A DNA stretch of 64,000 nt from Actinoplanes oryzae (GTDB lineage Bacteria; Actinomycetota; Actinomycetes; Mycobacteriales; Micromonosporaceae): NCBI RefSeq assembly GCF_030757795.1, contig NZ_JAUQWH010000010.1, positions 34,929-98,928 of the forward strand, written 5' to 3'. Positions 8,496-17,739 of this stretch are shown here, one piece after another. The notes beneath the pieces are model-generated. The model did not search any database, had not been told where the DNA came from, and saw only the letters and a list, made by a program, of their open reading frames with translations. A program made the translations under genes and the position numbers. Every line of letters begins with the position of its first letter. Position 1 is the first letter of the stretch.

Positions 8496-9473
8496 ATGAC
8501 AGCCAGAGTGCTGACCGGCGACCGCCCGACCGGGCCGCTGCATCTCGGCCACTACTTCGGGACGCTGCGCAATCGCGTCGAGCTGCAGCAGCGCGGCGCC
8601 GACATGTTTGTCATCGTGGCCGACTACCAGGTGCTGACGGATCGGGACGTGGCCGAGCGGCTCCGGGAGACGGTCGACGGGCTGCTGCTCGACTACCTGG
8701 CCGCCGGGCTCGACCCCGAGGGCACCACGGTCTTCGCGCACAGCGCCGTGCCCGCGCTCAATCAGCTGGTGCTGCCCTTCCTGAGCCTGGTCAGCGTGCC
8801 GGAGCTGCAGCGCAACCCCACGGTCAAGGACGAGATCCAGCACTCGCGGCAGAGCTCGGTGAGCGGGCTGATGTTCACCTACCCGGTGCACCAGGCCGCC
8901 GACATCCTGTTCTGCAAGGGCACCCTCGTGCCCGTGGGCCAGGACCAGATGCCGCACATCGAGGTCACCCGGACGGTGGCGCGGCGCTTCAACGAGCGGT
9001 ACGGCCCGGTCTTCCCGATCCCGGAGGGCCTGCTCAGCGTCGCGCCGGTCCTCCCCGGCACGGACGGCAAGAAGATGAGCAAGAGCCGCGGCAACGCCAT
9101 CGCCCTCTCCGCCACCCCCGACGAGACCGCCCGCCTCATCCGGGGCGCCACGACCGACGCCGACCGGCACATCACCTATGACCCTTCGGTGCGGCCCGGC
9201 GTCTCGGGACTGGTGCAGCTCGCCGCGCTCTGCCTCGACCGGGATCCGCACGAGGTGGCCGCCGAGATCGGTGACGCCGGGGCGGCCGCGCTGAAGCGGA
9301 CGGTCACGGAGGTGGTCAACGAGTTCCTCGCGCCGATGCGGGCGCGGCGGGCGGCGTACGCGAAGGACCTTGACACCGTCCGGAAGGTGCTGCGCCGCGG
9401 CAACGAGCGCGCGAACGAGCTGGCCGAGCAGACCCTCGCCGAGGTACGCGCGGCGATGGGCACGGTGTATTAG
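8496..9473 (+). CDS. trpS: Tryptophanyl-tRNA synthetase
   Basis: 325 residues, class I aminoacyl-tRNA synthetase that charges tRNA-Trp. The HIGH-type signature is PLHLGHYFG (about 14-22) and the KMSKS loop is KKMSKSRGN near residue 195. ATG start with AAAGGAG about 7 bases upstream. Its leader-peptide attenuator and the N-terminus LTGDRPTGPLHLGHYFG suggest the auxiliary, stress-induced type known from Streptomyces (the type linked to indolmycin resistance) rather than the only housekeeping copy; this is inference. Its TAG stop overlaps the TAA of the convergent permease gene. Confidence 0.96.
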   Translation: MTARVLTGDRPTGPLHLGHYFGTLRNRVELQQRGADMFVIVADYQVLTDRDVAERLRETVDGLLLDYLAAGLDPEGTTVFAHSAVPALNQLVLPFLSLVSVPELQRNPTVKDEIQHSRQSSVSGLMFTYPVHQAADILFCKGTLVPVGQDQMPHIEVTRTVARRFNERYGPVFPIPEGLLSVAPVLPGTDGKKMSKSRGNAIALSATPDETARLIRGATTDADRHITYDPSVRPGVSGLVQLAALCLDRDPHEVAAEIGDAGAAALKRTVTEVVNEFLAPMRARRAAYAKDLDTVRKVLRRGNERANELAEQTLAEVRAAMGTVY

Positions 9474-11044
9474 CTGACCGTGGCGAGGAGTTCGGGCATC
9501 CGCCTGTCCAGCAGCGGACCGGCCAGGCGGAGTCCGAGGGCGAGCGCCCCGGCGCCGTACGCGACCCCGACCGGCAGCCCCACCCACCGCCACGCGTCGG
9601 CGAGCAGCCAGCCGGCGAGCTGCAACGGCAGCGTGGCGAGCGCGGCGCCGGCCAGGGCCGCGAAGCTGAGCAGCGCCTTCGCCGGCCCGGCGCCCGAGTT
9701 CATGGCGAAGGGGCTGGTCGAGTCGGGCAGTGCGTAGGCGGCCCGGACGGAGAGCGGCAGCACGATCGCCAGCCCCGAGCCGTACGCGGCGACGACCGTC
9801 CCGAACACCGCGGGCGCCCCGGCGAGCCAGTCCCCGACGACGCCCATGACGATCGTGATGACCAGCAGCGCCGGGAGGACGTACACGGAGAAGCCCGCGA
9901 CCCGCGACGCCAGCTCGACGCGCCCGGGGACGCCGGCCACGACGTTGGCCGCGTAGGCGCTGCGGTCGAAGCCGAACTGGTTCGCCAGACTGACCGCCCC
10001 GAGCGCCGCGATGAACACCAGCATCGCGCCCATGCCGAGCTCGGACCCGTCGTTGAGCAGCAGCAACGGCACGAAGACACCGACCACGGCGAAGCTGATC
10101 AGCGTGGTGCGCCGCCGCGTCTCCCGCCACCAGTAGCGGGTCTCGCGCGCGGCCAGGGCCCCGAATCGGCTCCGCGGCAGCCACCACGGCACAAGCTGGC
10201 CGACCGGGGTGCGGGAAGAGACGCGCTGCCGGGTGCCGCCGCTGCCCGCGGCGCCGAGCATCGCCCTCTCCAGCGTCGCCGACCACCACCACAGCAGCAG
10301 CGCGAGGCTGCCGGCGACGATCAGGACCTTGACGGGTACGGCCCACGCCCGCCCCGCCGCGACGTCGAGCCCGAGACTGTACGGCGCCCCGAGCGGGGTC
10401 CACGCGAGAACGCTGGTGACCCGGGCGACGCCGCGCCAGTCGGCGTTCTCGGCGGCCGAGGCGGCACCGAGCTGGATCGGGCCGAGCAGCGCGGCGGTGC
10501 ACGCGAGCACGACAGTCGCCAGGTCCCGGGAGCGCCGGCTGCGCAGCCCCGTGGCGAAGGCGCTGGTCATGGCCCGGCTCAACGCGACGCAGAGGCCGAG
10601 TCCGAGGGTCACGCCGGCGAGCTCGGTGACGCCGGCGAGGATCCCGCCGAGGGCGGCCGCGCTGTGGACCATGCCGAGCGTCGCCGCGTACGTGGCCAGG
10701 GGTGGAATGCCGACGAGGGCCGCCGTGAACAGGCCGCGGATCAGCGTCGGGCGCCGCAGCGGCAGCAACGCGAAGCGGGCGGGATCGAGCGACTCGTCCA
10801 CGCCGAAGTAGAGCAGGGGCAGGAACACCCAGCCCAGCACGATCAGGCTGCCGCCGGCCGTGGCGATCAGCTCCGCGGTCCGCTGCTCACCGACCAGCCC
10901 GGGCAGGCTGAAGAGCGCATATCCGAGGACGGCCGCGAAGACGCCGAGCAGCGTGCCGAGGACGAAGAGCCCGACCCGCCAGCCGCCCGCCCGCAGCCCT
11001 CCGGCGATGAGCCGCAGCTTGAGGCGGACGAACTTCACAACCAT
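9470..11044 (-). CDS. ABC transporter permease, exporter type
   Basis: 524 residues with about 12 hydrophobic segments and no signal peptide. It overlaps the ATP-binding gene by 10 bases, so the two encode one exporter. The protein starts MVVKFVRLKLRLIAGGLR at the ATG at 11044; the longer open frame to 11182 is spurious. The size suggests two fused six-helix halves. The substrate cannot be told from the sequence. Confidence 0.85.
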   Translation of the reverse strand: MVVKFVRLKLRLIAGGLRAGGWRVGLFVLGTLLGVFAAVLGYALFSLPGLVGEQRTAELIATAGGSLIVLGWVFLPLLYFGVDESLDPARFALLPLRRPTLIRGLFTAALVGIPPLATYAATLGMVHSAAALGGILAGVTELAGVTLGLGLCVALSRAMTSAFATGLRSRRSRDLATVVLACTAALLGPIQLGAASAAENADWRGVARVTSVLAWTPLGAPYSLGLDVAAGRAWAVPVKVLIVAGSLALLLWWWSATLERAMLGAAGSGGTRQRVSSRTPVGQLVPWWLPRSRFGALAARETRYWWRETRRRTTLISFAVVGVFVPLLLLNDGSELGMGAMLVFIAALGAVSLANQFGFDRSAYAANVVAGVPGRVELASRVAGFSVYVLPALLVITIVMGVVGDWLAGAPAVFGTVVAAYGSGLAIVLPLSVRAAYALPDSTSPFAMNSGAGPAKALLSFAALAGAALATLPLQLAGWLLADAWRWVGLPVGVAYGAGALALGLRLAGPLLDRRMPELLATVS

Positions 11045-11820
11045 GCGAGTTCCGACCCCGTCGCCGTGCGCCCGCCTACCACCTCGACGAAGACGTCCTC
11101 CAGCGACCGGTCGCCCCGCACCCCGGCCAGCGGGCCGTTGGCGCGGATCACGCCGCCGGCCATGATCGCGACGTGGCTGCACAGCCGCTCGACCACGGCC
11201 ATGACGTGGCTGGAGAAGACGACCGTGCCGCCGCCGGAGACGTACCGCTGGAGGATGTCCCGGATGAGCGCGGCCGACACCGGGTCGACCGCCTCGAACG
11301 GCTCGTCCAGCACGAGCAGCCGGGGCGCGTGCAGCAGCGCGCAGGCCAGCCCGATCTTCTTCTTCATGCCCGCCGAGTAGTCGACGACCAGCGTCCTGTT
11401 GCCCGCGCCCAGCTCGAGGACGTCGAGCAGCTCGCGGCTGCGCTGGTCGACCACGTCGGCGGGCATGCCGCGCAACAGGCCGTGATAGGCGAGCAGCTCG
11501 GTGCCGGTCAGCCGGTCGAAGAGCCGGACGCCGTCGGGGAGGACGCCGATGCGGGACTTGGCGGCCGGCGGGTCGGCCCAGACGTCGTGCCCCAGGATGC
11601 GGGCCTGTCCGGCGTCGGGCCGCAGGAGCCCGACGGCCATGGACAGGGTGGTCGTCTTGCCGGCGCCGTTCGGGCCGAGCAGGCCGAAGAAGGAACCCGC
11701 GGGGACATCGAGGTCGATCCCGGCAACCGCGACCTTCCGGTCGAACCGCTTGGCTAGCCCCCGCAGCTCGAGCGCCGGACCGGCGCTGGCGCGCTGCTGG
11801 GGGATCGTCACATCCCGCAA
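11035..11820 (-). CDS. ABC transporter ATP-binding protein
   Basis: 261 residues. Walker A is GPNGAGKTT (about 50-58), the signature motif is the variant YSAGMKKKIGLA, Walker B is LLVLDEPF, and the H-loop is SSHVM. This is the nucleotide-binding subunit for the overlapping permease. The unusual signature (SAGMK in place of LSGGQ) is seen in some exporters of the drug/antibiotic subfamily. The terminal SLEDVFVEVVGG motif is also typical of that group. Confidence 0.93.
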   Translation of the reverse strand: MRDVTIPQQRASAGPALELRGLAKRFDRKVAVAGIDLDVPAGSFFGLLGPNGAGKTTTLSMAVGLLRPDAGQARILGHDVWADPPAAKSRIGVLPDGVRLFDRLTGTELLAYHGLLRGMPADVVDQRSRELLDVLELGAGNRTLVVDYSAGMKKKIGLACALLHAPRLLVLDEPFEAVDPVSAALIRDILQRYVSGGGTVVFSSHVMAVVERLCSHVAIMAGGVIRANGPLAGVRGDRSLEDVFVEVVGGRTATGSELAWL

Positions 11821-11857
11821 CCTAACCGTTGGTCAGGCTCGGGGCCAGCCGGACATT

Positions 11858-12478
11858 TCAGCCGACGCGCTCGATCACGGCACGGCGGATGAGGAACTTC
11901 CCGGCCTCGCGTACCTCTTCGAAGGCGGCGTTGTTGAGCAGCACGCAGCTGCCCGACGGGGTGGCGACCTTCACGGTGATGCTCTTGTTGTTGTCCAGGT
12001 TGGTCACCTTGAGCGTGGTGCCGATCGGGAAGGTGCCGCTGGAGGCCGCCGGGGCGCCCGCTTCGCCGGAAAGCGTCACGGTCGAGCCCTTGCAGACCAC
12101 ATCGCCGGTTGCGCCCTGCTCCTGCTCTTCCTCCTGTGCCGGCGGCGGCGTGGTCGCCTGCTGGGTGGGCGCCGTCGTGGCCGGGGCCGGCGGCGCGGCT
12201 TCCACGTCACCCGTGCAGCCCGCGGCCGCCCGGCGCTGGTTGATCAGGTTGACCACGTCCTGGCGGTTCGCGATGCGGGCGTCCGAGAGCGCGTCCGGGT
12301 TCGCCTTCTGGTCGGCGATGAAGTTCAGGTTGTTCTGCAGCGCCTGATCGAGCCCGGCGCAGTTCTCCCCGGCGCTGCTCAGACCCGTGCTGACCGCGAA
12401 CGCCCCGCCGGCCAGCGCCGCCGCCGCGATGCCGATGATCACCTTGCGGGTGCGGCTGTTCCTGCGCCTCGAGTACAT
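11858..12478 (-). CDS. Secreted RlpA-like double-psi beta-barrel protein
   Basis: 206 residues. A basic N-terminus and hydrophobic stretch (KVIIGIAAAALAGGAFAVS) form a signal peptide or anchor. A Cys-containing helical part (ENCAGLDQ to AAAGCTGD) follows, then a Pro/Thr/Gln/Glu-rich linker, then a C-terminal domain with GTFPIGTTLKVTNLDNNKSI and a late AAFEEVREAGK segment, which fit the double-psi barrel of RlpA-like and expansin-like proteins. It probably acts at the cell wall. The catalytic Asp of lytic RlpA is not obvious, so it may only bind. Confidence 0.7.
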   Translation of the reverse strand: MYSRRRNSRTRKVIIGIAAAALAGGAFAVSTGLSSAGENCAGLDQALQNNLNFIADQKANPDALSDARIANRQDVVNLINQRRAAAGCTGDVEAAPPAPATTAPTQQATTPPPAQEEEQEQGATGDVVCKGSTVTLSGEAGAPAASSGTFPIGTTLKVTNLDNNKSITVKVATPSGSCVLLNNAAFEEVREAGKFLIRRAVIERVG

Positions 12479-12582
12479 GCCCTGCTCCTTTGCGTCCGGG
12501 GCCGCGCTGCTCGGGTGCAGCTCTGGGGATGGGCCCCTGGGGTGGCACGCTTCAGTACGGAGCGTCGACCTCGAAAGGTTCA

Positions 12583-14208
12583 TTACAGTCGCAAGGATTC
12601 CGGCGTGTGCAGCCGCCGCATCGTCGCGCCGATGTCCCGCGGAACGCGTCTCTTTGTCAGCAGGGAAACCGAAATCATGACGGCGAAGGCCAGCGGCACG
12701 GTCCACGCGGCGGGCTGCCCGACGACCCCGGCCAGCCAGCCGGGCAGCGGAGATCCCAGCACGGTCAGTAACACCGACGCGATGGCCGCGCCGCCGCCGG
12801 CCAGCACCCCGGCGATCGCCCCGGCGTCCGTCAGCCCGCGCCACCAGATGCCGAGCACGAGCAGCGGGCAGAAGCTCGACGCCGCCACCGCGAAGGCCAG
12901 CCCCACCACCTGCGAGACGTCCAGGTCGGCCACCTGCAGGGACAGCAGCACCGGTACGGCGGCCGCCAGCACCGTCGCCAGCCGGAAGTCGCGCACCGAG
13001 CCGCCCCGCTCGGCGTGCAGCACGTCCGTGAAGATCACCCCGGCGACGCTGGTGAGCAGGCCGGACGAGGTCGACAAAAAGGCGGCCAGGGCCCCGGCCG
13101 TGACGAGCGCGCCGAGGAGCTGGCCCAGGTGCCCGTCGCCCAGGGCGGCCTCGGGCAGGAGGAGCACCACGGCGTCGGTGCTGCCGGTCATCAGGAGCTG
13201 GGGGGTGTAGATCCGGCCCAGGACGCCGTACGACGTGGGGAGCAGGTAGAAGAGCCCGACGAGCGCGAGCACGACCAGGGTGGTGCGCCGGGCCGAGGCG
13301 CCGTCCGGGTTCGTGTAGAAGCGGACGAGCACGTGCGGCAGCCCCATCGTGCCCAGGAACGTGGCCAGGATCAGCGAGTAGGTCGCAAACAGCCCGGTGT
13401 CGCCGCCGGGCAGCAGCCATGCGGCGCCTTCGGCCGTGTCCACCGAGCTGACCCGCGGGACCCGGTCGCCCTCGGCGAAGGTGAGCCGCTCGCCCGCGCG
13501 GACGGTCAGCGTGCCGTCCAGCACGGCGTCCTGCCGCACCACGACGGTCGTCGCGGCGGGAAAGACCGGGCCGCTGGGCGGGGTGACGGCCGGTCGCCCG
13601 TCCGCCTGCCACTGCAGGATCAGGAAGATGACGGGTACGGCCAGAGCAGTCAGCTTGAGCCAGTACTGGAACGCCTGCACGAACGTGATCGCCCGCATCC
13701 CGCCCAGGGCCACGTTGGCCGTGACGACGGCGCCGATCAGCAGCGCTCCCCATTCGTACCGGCCGCCCGCCACGGTGGTGAAGGTCAGTCCCGCCCCCTG
13801 CAGCTGCGGCACGAGATAGAGGCAGCCGATGAAGATCACGAACACCGTGGCGAGCCGGCGCAACAGAGGCGACCGGAGGCGCACCTCGCAGAAGTCGGGC
13901 AGCGTGAACGCCCCCGATCGGCGCAGCGGTGCGGCCACGAAGAGCAGCAACGCGAGGTAGCCGGCGGCGAACCCGACCGGGTACCAGAGGACGTCGACGC
14001 CGTACCGCAGGACGAGCCCGGCCACGCCCAGGAACGACGCGGCGGACAGGTATTCGCCACTGATCGCGGCGGCGTTCCAGGCGGGGCTGACCGAGCGGGA
14101 CGCCACGAGGAAGTCCGATGTGGTGCGGGCGAACCGGAGGCCGTACGCCCCGATGCCGACCGTGATCAGGACGACCACGACCAGCCCGGGGACGACGTAC
14201 GGGTTCAC
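12583..14208 (-). CDS. Sodium:solute symporter family protein, second copy
   Basis: 541 residues, about 13 membrane segments, related to the symporter at 5703. Blocks SDFLVASRSVSPAWNAAAIS and YLSAASFLGVAGLVLRYGVD match the acetate/solute symporter group. Between two membrane segments near residues 230-300 there is a hydrophilic insert of about 60-70 residues that the first copy lacks, so an external sensory or gating role is possible. The GTG start at 14208 overlaps the TGA of the upstream gene. Two two-component systems follow within 6 kb and may control it. Confidence 0.85.
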   Translation of the reverse strand: MNPYVVPGLVVVVLITVGIGAYGLRFARTTSDFLVASRSVSPAWNAAAISGEYLSAASFLGVAGLVLRYGVDVLWYPVGFAAGYLALLLFVAAPLRRSGAFTLPDFCEVRLRSPLLRRLATVFVIFIGCLYLVPQLQGAGLTFTTVAGGRYEWGALLIGAVVTANVALGGMRAITFVQAFQYWLKLTALAVPVIFLILQWQADGRPAVTPPSGPVFPAATTVVVRQDAVLDGTLTVRAGERLTFAEGDRVPRVSSVDTAEGAAWLLPGGDTGLFATYSLILATFLGTMGLPHVLVRFYTNPDGASARRTTLVVLALVGLFYLLPTSYGVLGRIYTPQLLMTGSTDAVVLLLPEAALGDGHLGQLLGALVTAGALAAFLSTSSGLLTSVAGVIFTDVLHAERGGSVRDFRLATVLAAAVPVLLSLQVADLDVSQVVGLAFAVAASSFCPLLVLGIWWRGLTDAGAIAGVLAGGGAAIASVLLTVLGSPLPGWLAGVVGQPAAWTVPLAFAVMISVSLLTKRRVPRDIGATMRRLHTPESLRL

Positions 14209-14717
14209 GACTCCGGCCGCCTGATGACGGCGACGAAGTCCTGCTCGTTGCGCTCGGCCCAGCGCACGTAGGCCCACCCGACGAGCACCAGGAACGGGAA
14301 CGCGAGCACGCCCAGCAGCACCCACGGCAGGTTGATGCCGAGCACCTTCGCCCGGCCGACCGCCGGCGCCACGGCGAACAACAGCGGCAACGCCCCGAGG
14401 CCTGCTGCCACGACCAGGCTGAGCCGCACGGCCAGCGCCAGCTGCGCCCGGACCAGCCCGACGACCAGTGCCTCCCCCACCGGCGTCAGCTCCTCCAGGT
14501 CCGCCCGCGTCGGGTCCTGACGTGCCGGTTCCTCCCGGCCCGTGTCATCCGCTCCCGGCCCGCGTGCTCCGCCCGGGGTGACACCGCCCGGGCCCCCGCT
14601 CTCCGCGCTCGCGGTGCGCTGAGCGGGACGGCGCTGCGCTGCGGCGGCGGCCACCTCGCCGAGGACGACGCGCGTCCGCCGGGGTGGCCGCGGCTCGGTC
14701 GCCGGCTCCTCACTCAT
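14205..14717 (-). CDS. Small membrane protein, symporter partner (DUF485-like role)
   Basis: 170 residues. A basic and Pro/Gly/Ala-rich cytoplasmic N-terminus (about 1-85) is followed by two hydrophobic helices (LALAVRLSLVVAAGLGALPL and LPWVLLGVLAFPFLVLVGWA). Sequence similarity to DUF485 is weak, but gene order and topology match that partner in the symporter operon at 5703-7702. ATG start. The function is inferred from context. Confidence 0.72.
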   Translation of the reverse strand: MSEEPATEPRPPRRTRVVLGEVAAAAAQRRPAQRTASAESGGPGGVTPGGARGPGADDTGREEPARQDPTRADLEELTPVGEALVVGLVRAQLALAVRLSLVVAAGLGALPLLFAVAPAVGRAKVLGINLPWVLLGVLAFPFLVLVGWAYVRWAERNEQDFVAVIRRPES

Positions 14718-14762
14718 GTCCGGCAGTCTTGCCGCCCCGCGCCCGAAGTCAAGCCCCGTCGA

Positions 14763-16442
14763 TCAATACCGGACGGGCGGGCACCCGACCTCCCGCCCCG
14801 GCGCCCGCCCGGCGAGCAGCTCGCGGGCCCGCTCGCGCCCGCTGTTCCACCCGCGCCAGTCGTCGCTGCTCGCGGCCAGCCGCCGGGCGATCGGCGCGAT
14901 CGCGCACGCCCGCTGCTCCGGAGCCAGCCGGTCCAGCGCCGGAACCGCGTCGGCCGACAGGGTCGCCAGGTACGCCGTGTCGATGGTGCCGGTCTGCTCG
15001 AAACGCGCGACGTTGCGGTCCGCGATCAGCCGATCGGGGTCGGCGGCGGCCAGGCCCAGCAGGGCGAGCACCCCGGCGGCCACGACGGCCCGGGGCAGCC
15101 ATGCCGCCCGCAGCCGCACCCCGGCGCCGAGAATCATCAGGAAGACCGCGCCGAGCCAGGCCTCGCAGAGCATCACCAGAACGCGCAGCCGGGTCAGCCC
15201 GTAGGTGTCTGCGTAGAGGTCCATGCGGTGCAGCGCCGAGGCCACGATCACCAGCGTGAGGAGCGACAGTGCGCCGAGAACGACCCGGACCAGCATCCGG
15301 TCGGCCCGCGCGCTCCGGGGCGCCCAGCGGGCCGCGCCGGCCAGCACGAGCAGGGTCAGCCCGGTGATCACCAGCAGCTGCCAGAAGCCGCTGCGGGCAT
15401 ATTCCGCGTAGGTCAGGCCCTCGGTGACCAGCACGTGCTGCGCGCCTCCGAAGAGGACGGTCAGCTGCACCGCCACGAACAGCGCGAAAAGCAGGACGAG
15501 CAGCGACAGCGGCACCGCCCACTCCAGCCTCCGCACCCGGCGGGGCGTGCGCGCGCTGCGCCCGGCGGCCGGCGGCGCGGCCCGGAGATAGGCGGCACCC
15601 CCGAGAACTCCGCCCGCGACGGCGAAGACGAACACCCAGCGCACGACCGTCACCGCGTCGACGTCGGGCACGACGGTCCGCAAAATGCCCGCGAACGCCG
15701 CATCCGCCGAGGCGAACAACGCCCCGAAGACCACCAGCAGCACCAGCGAGACGACCACGGTGACTCCCAGCCGCAACCCGCCGCTGCCCGCAGCCGGCTC
15801 GGACCCGCCGCCGCTGCCCTCGCCCGGCACGGACGCACCGCCGGCCGGGCGACCGGTCAGCAGCCCGCGCCCCACCCACGGCGCGGCCCGGAACGGGGAA
15901 CACGCCGCCAGCAGCAGGACCCGGGCCAGGCTCCGGCCCGGCGACCCGCCGGCGGCGAGGGCGCCGGTGAGCATGGCGGTGAGCAGGCACAGCACGAACA
16001 GCCAGCCGGCCGCCCGGACAGTGCCCACTGCGATCAGGAGCACGGTGGCGCTGGCCCACACGTGCCGCGCGGGATCGAGCGCCCGGGCCGGCCCGGGCAC
16101 CAGCGGCGGAGGACCGCCGGACGGGCGCTGCGGCACGAGACGCGCCACGGTCAGCGCCGCGAGGCCGGCGGCCACGGCGACGAGCCAGCCGGCGCCGCCC
16201 CGGGACAGCGGCACGCTGACCGCGGCGACCGCGGCGGCGGCCAGCAGGGACCAGGCCGTGGGCGCGGCGGCCGGGCGGCCGGGACCGGGCCAGCTGTGCC
16301 CCCAGACGGAGAAGTGCGGCCACGGACCCAGGATCGGCGGCATCGGCGGAGCTCCGCCCGGGCCCTTCCCACCGTGCTGCGCCCCTGGGGGCTTGGTGGC
16401 GAGGGCGGCGGCCGGCTGCGGTCGTCCGGTGGGATTGGACAT
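14763..16442 (-). CDS. DUF4153/DUF4173-type polytopic membrane protein
   Basis: 559 residues with about 11 hydrophobic segments, a Pro/Gly-rich start and a soluble tail of about 100 residues containing several Arg and two Cys. The block DLYADTYGLTRLRVLVMLCE and the following helices resemble the DUF4173 family of bacterial membrane proteins, whose function is unknown. It lies between the second symporter pair and a two-component system, all in the same orientation, but with a 130-base gap before the kinase gene. Confidence 0.7.
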   Translation of the reverse strand: MSNPTGRPQPAAALATKPPGAQHGGKGPGGAPPMPPILGPWPHFSVWGHSWPGPGRPAAAPTAWSLLAAAAVAAVSVPLSRGGAGWLVAVAAGLAALTVARLVPQRPSGGPPPLVPGPARALDPARHVWASATVLLIAVGTVRAAGWLFVLCLLTAMLTGALAAGGSPGRSLARVLLLAACSPFRAAPWVGRGLLTGRPAGGASVPGEGSGGGSEPAAGSGGLRLGVTVVVSLVLLVVFGALFASADAAFAGILRTVVPDVDAVTVVRWVFVFAVAGGVLGGAAYLRAAPPAAGRSARTPRRVRRLEWAVPLSLLVLLFALFVAVQLTVLFGGAQHVLVTEGLTYAEYARSGFWQLLVITGLTLLVLAGAARWAPRSARADRMLVRVVLGALSLLTLVIVASALHRMDLYADTYGLTRLRVLVMLCEAWLGAVFLMILGAGVRLRAAWLPRAVVAAGVLALLGLAAADPDRLIADRNVARFEQTGTIDTAYLATLSADAVPALDRLAPEQRACAIAPIARRLAASSDDWRGWNSGRERARELLAGRAPGREVGCPPVRY

Positions 16443-16575
16443 GGCTTTATCCCCCTGTGCGTGGCATTTGTCCCGGAGAAAGGGACAGCGGATCCCGTCC
16501 CACGACCGGCGCGGAAAGGCCGTGGGCTGGAAGAAGGGCTGGATGAAGATGTGTACAGCGGCCGGGCCGCTGGGG

Positions 16576-17739
16576 TCAGGCGAGCGGCAGACGCACGTGG
16601 ATGTGGCAGCCGGGCAGCGGGTCGGCCACGGTGATCGGGCCGCCGGATAGCGGGCCGGCCACGGCGATCGGGCCGCCGGGCAGCGGGTCGGCGACGGCGA
16701 TCGGGCCGCCGGGCGGCGGGTCGGCGACGGCGATCGAGCCGCCGTGGAGCTGGGCCACCCAGCGGGCGATGGCCAGGCCGAGGCCCGTGCCGCCGCCGGT
16801 GGCCCGCTCGCCGCGGGTGAAGCGCTCGAAAACCCGCTCGCGCTCGGCCGGCGGGATGCCGTCGCCCTGGTCGGAGACGGCGATGCGCAGGCAGTCGTCG
16901 TGGCGCTCAGCGCGGACCGTCACCGTGCCGCCGGGCGGGCTGTGCCGGGCGGCATTGTCGAGCAGGTTGGCGAAGAGCTGGTGCAGCCGCTCGCGGTCGC
17001 CGCCGATCGTGCACGCCGGGGCGGTGACCTCGAAGTGGACCTCCCGGCCGGTGCCGTCGGCGGTGACCCGGGCCTCGCGGACGACCTCCTCCAGGAAGGA
17101 GGGCACGTCGATCGGCCTGCGGACCAGGGGCACCACGCCCGCGTCGAGCCGGGACAGGTCCAGCAGCTCGGTGACCAGGCGGCCGAGGCGCTCGGTCTGG
17201 GCCAGCGCGGTGCGCATGGTGTCGGGCTCGGCCTGCGAGACGCCGTCGACGATGTTCTCCAGCAGGCCGCGCAGGGCGGTGATCGGCGTCCGCAGCTCGT
17301 GGGACACGTTGGCGATCAGCTCGCGGCGCTGCTGGTCCGCCGCGGCGAGGTCGGCGGCCATCTGGTTGAAGGCGGTGGCCAGCTCGCCCACCTCGTCGCG
17401 GGAGGTGGCGCGGACCCGCAGGGTGTAGTCGCCGCGGGCCATCGCCTTGGCCGCGATCGTCATCTCCCGCAGCGGCACGGTCGCGCCGTGCGCCATGACC
17501 TGCAGCGTGACCAGGCCGAGGGCGACCGCGACGGCGAACCACGCGACGTCGACGCGGATCCAGTCGAGGCTCCACCAGAAGATGAGCAGCCCCACGCCGC
17601 CCGCGATGCCGAGGGCGCCGGCGAGCTTGGCCTTGATCGAGCGCACCGGATCGAGCGGCTGCGGGAGCCGGCCCAGCAGGCGCACGAGGACGGCCGGCAG
17701 GCGCATCTGGCGGCCGAGCAGGAAGACCGGCAGCTTCAC
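16576..17739 (-). CDS. Two-component sensor histidine kinase with expanded C-terminal repeat
   Basis: 387 residues. Two membrane segments (about 40-57 and 64-84) are very close together, so there is almost no external domain. A HAMP domain follows, then the H-box NVSHELRTP with His147, the N-box NLLDNAARHSP, DQGDGIPP and GGGTGLGLAI. Just after the last box there are four copies of an 11-residue unit of type GGPIAVADPLP (residues 333-376) before the final strand HIHVRLPLA. Normal kinases have one such segment. The GTG start overlaps the TGA of the regulator gene. The partner is the regulator at 17736. Confidence 0.93.
   Translation of the reverse strand: MKLPVFLLGRQMRLPAVLVRLLGRLPQPLDPVRSIKAKLAGALGIAGGVGLLIFWWSLDWIRVDVAWFAVAVALGLVTLQVMAHGATVPLREMTIAAKAMARGDYTLRVRATSRDEVGELATAFNQMAADLAAADQQRRELIANVSHELRTPITALRGLLENIVDGVSQAEPDTMRTALAQTERLGRLVTELLDLSRLDAGVVPLVRRPIDVPSFLEEVVREARVTADGTGREVHFEVTAPACTIGGDRERLHQLFANLLDNAARHSPPGGTVTVRAERHDDCLRIAVSDQGDGIPPAERERVFERFTRGERATGGGTGLGLAIARWVAQLHGGSIAVADPPPGGPIAVADPLPGGPIAVAGPLSGGPITVADPLPGCHIHVRLPLA
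16612..16743. repeat. Four in-frame 33-bp tandem repeats inside the kinase gene
   Basis: Four head-to-tail 33-bp units encode GGSIAVADPPP, GGPIAVADPLP, GGPIAVAGPLS and GGPITVADPLP. The units differ mainly by single substitutions, which points to recent slippage or unequal crossover. Being a multiple of three, copy-number change would keep the frame. Confidence 0.9.
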
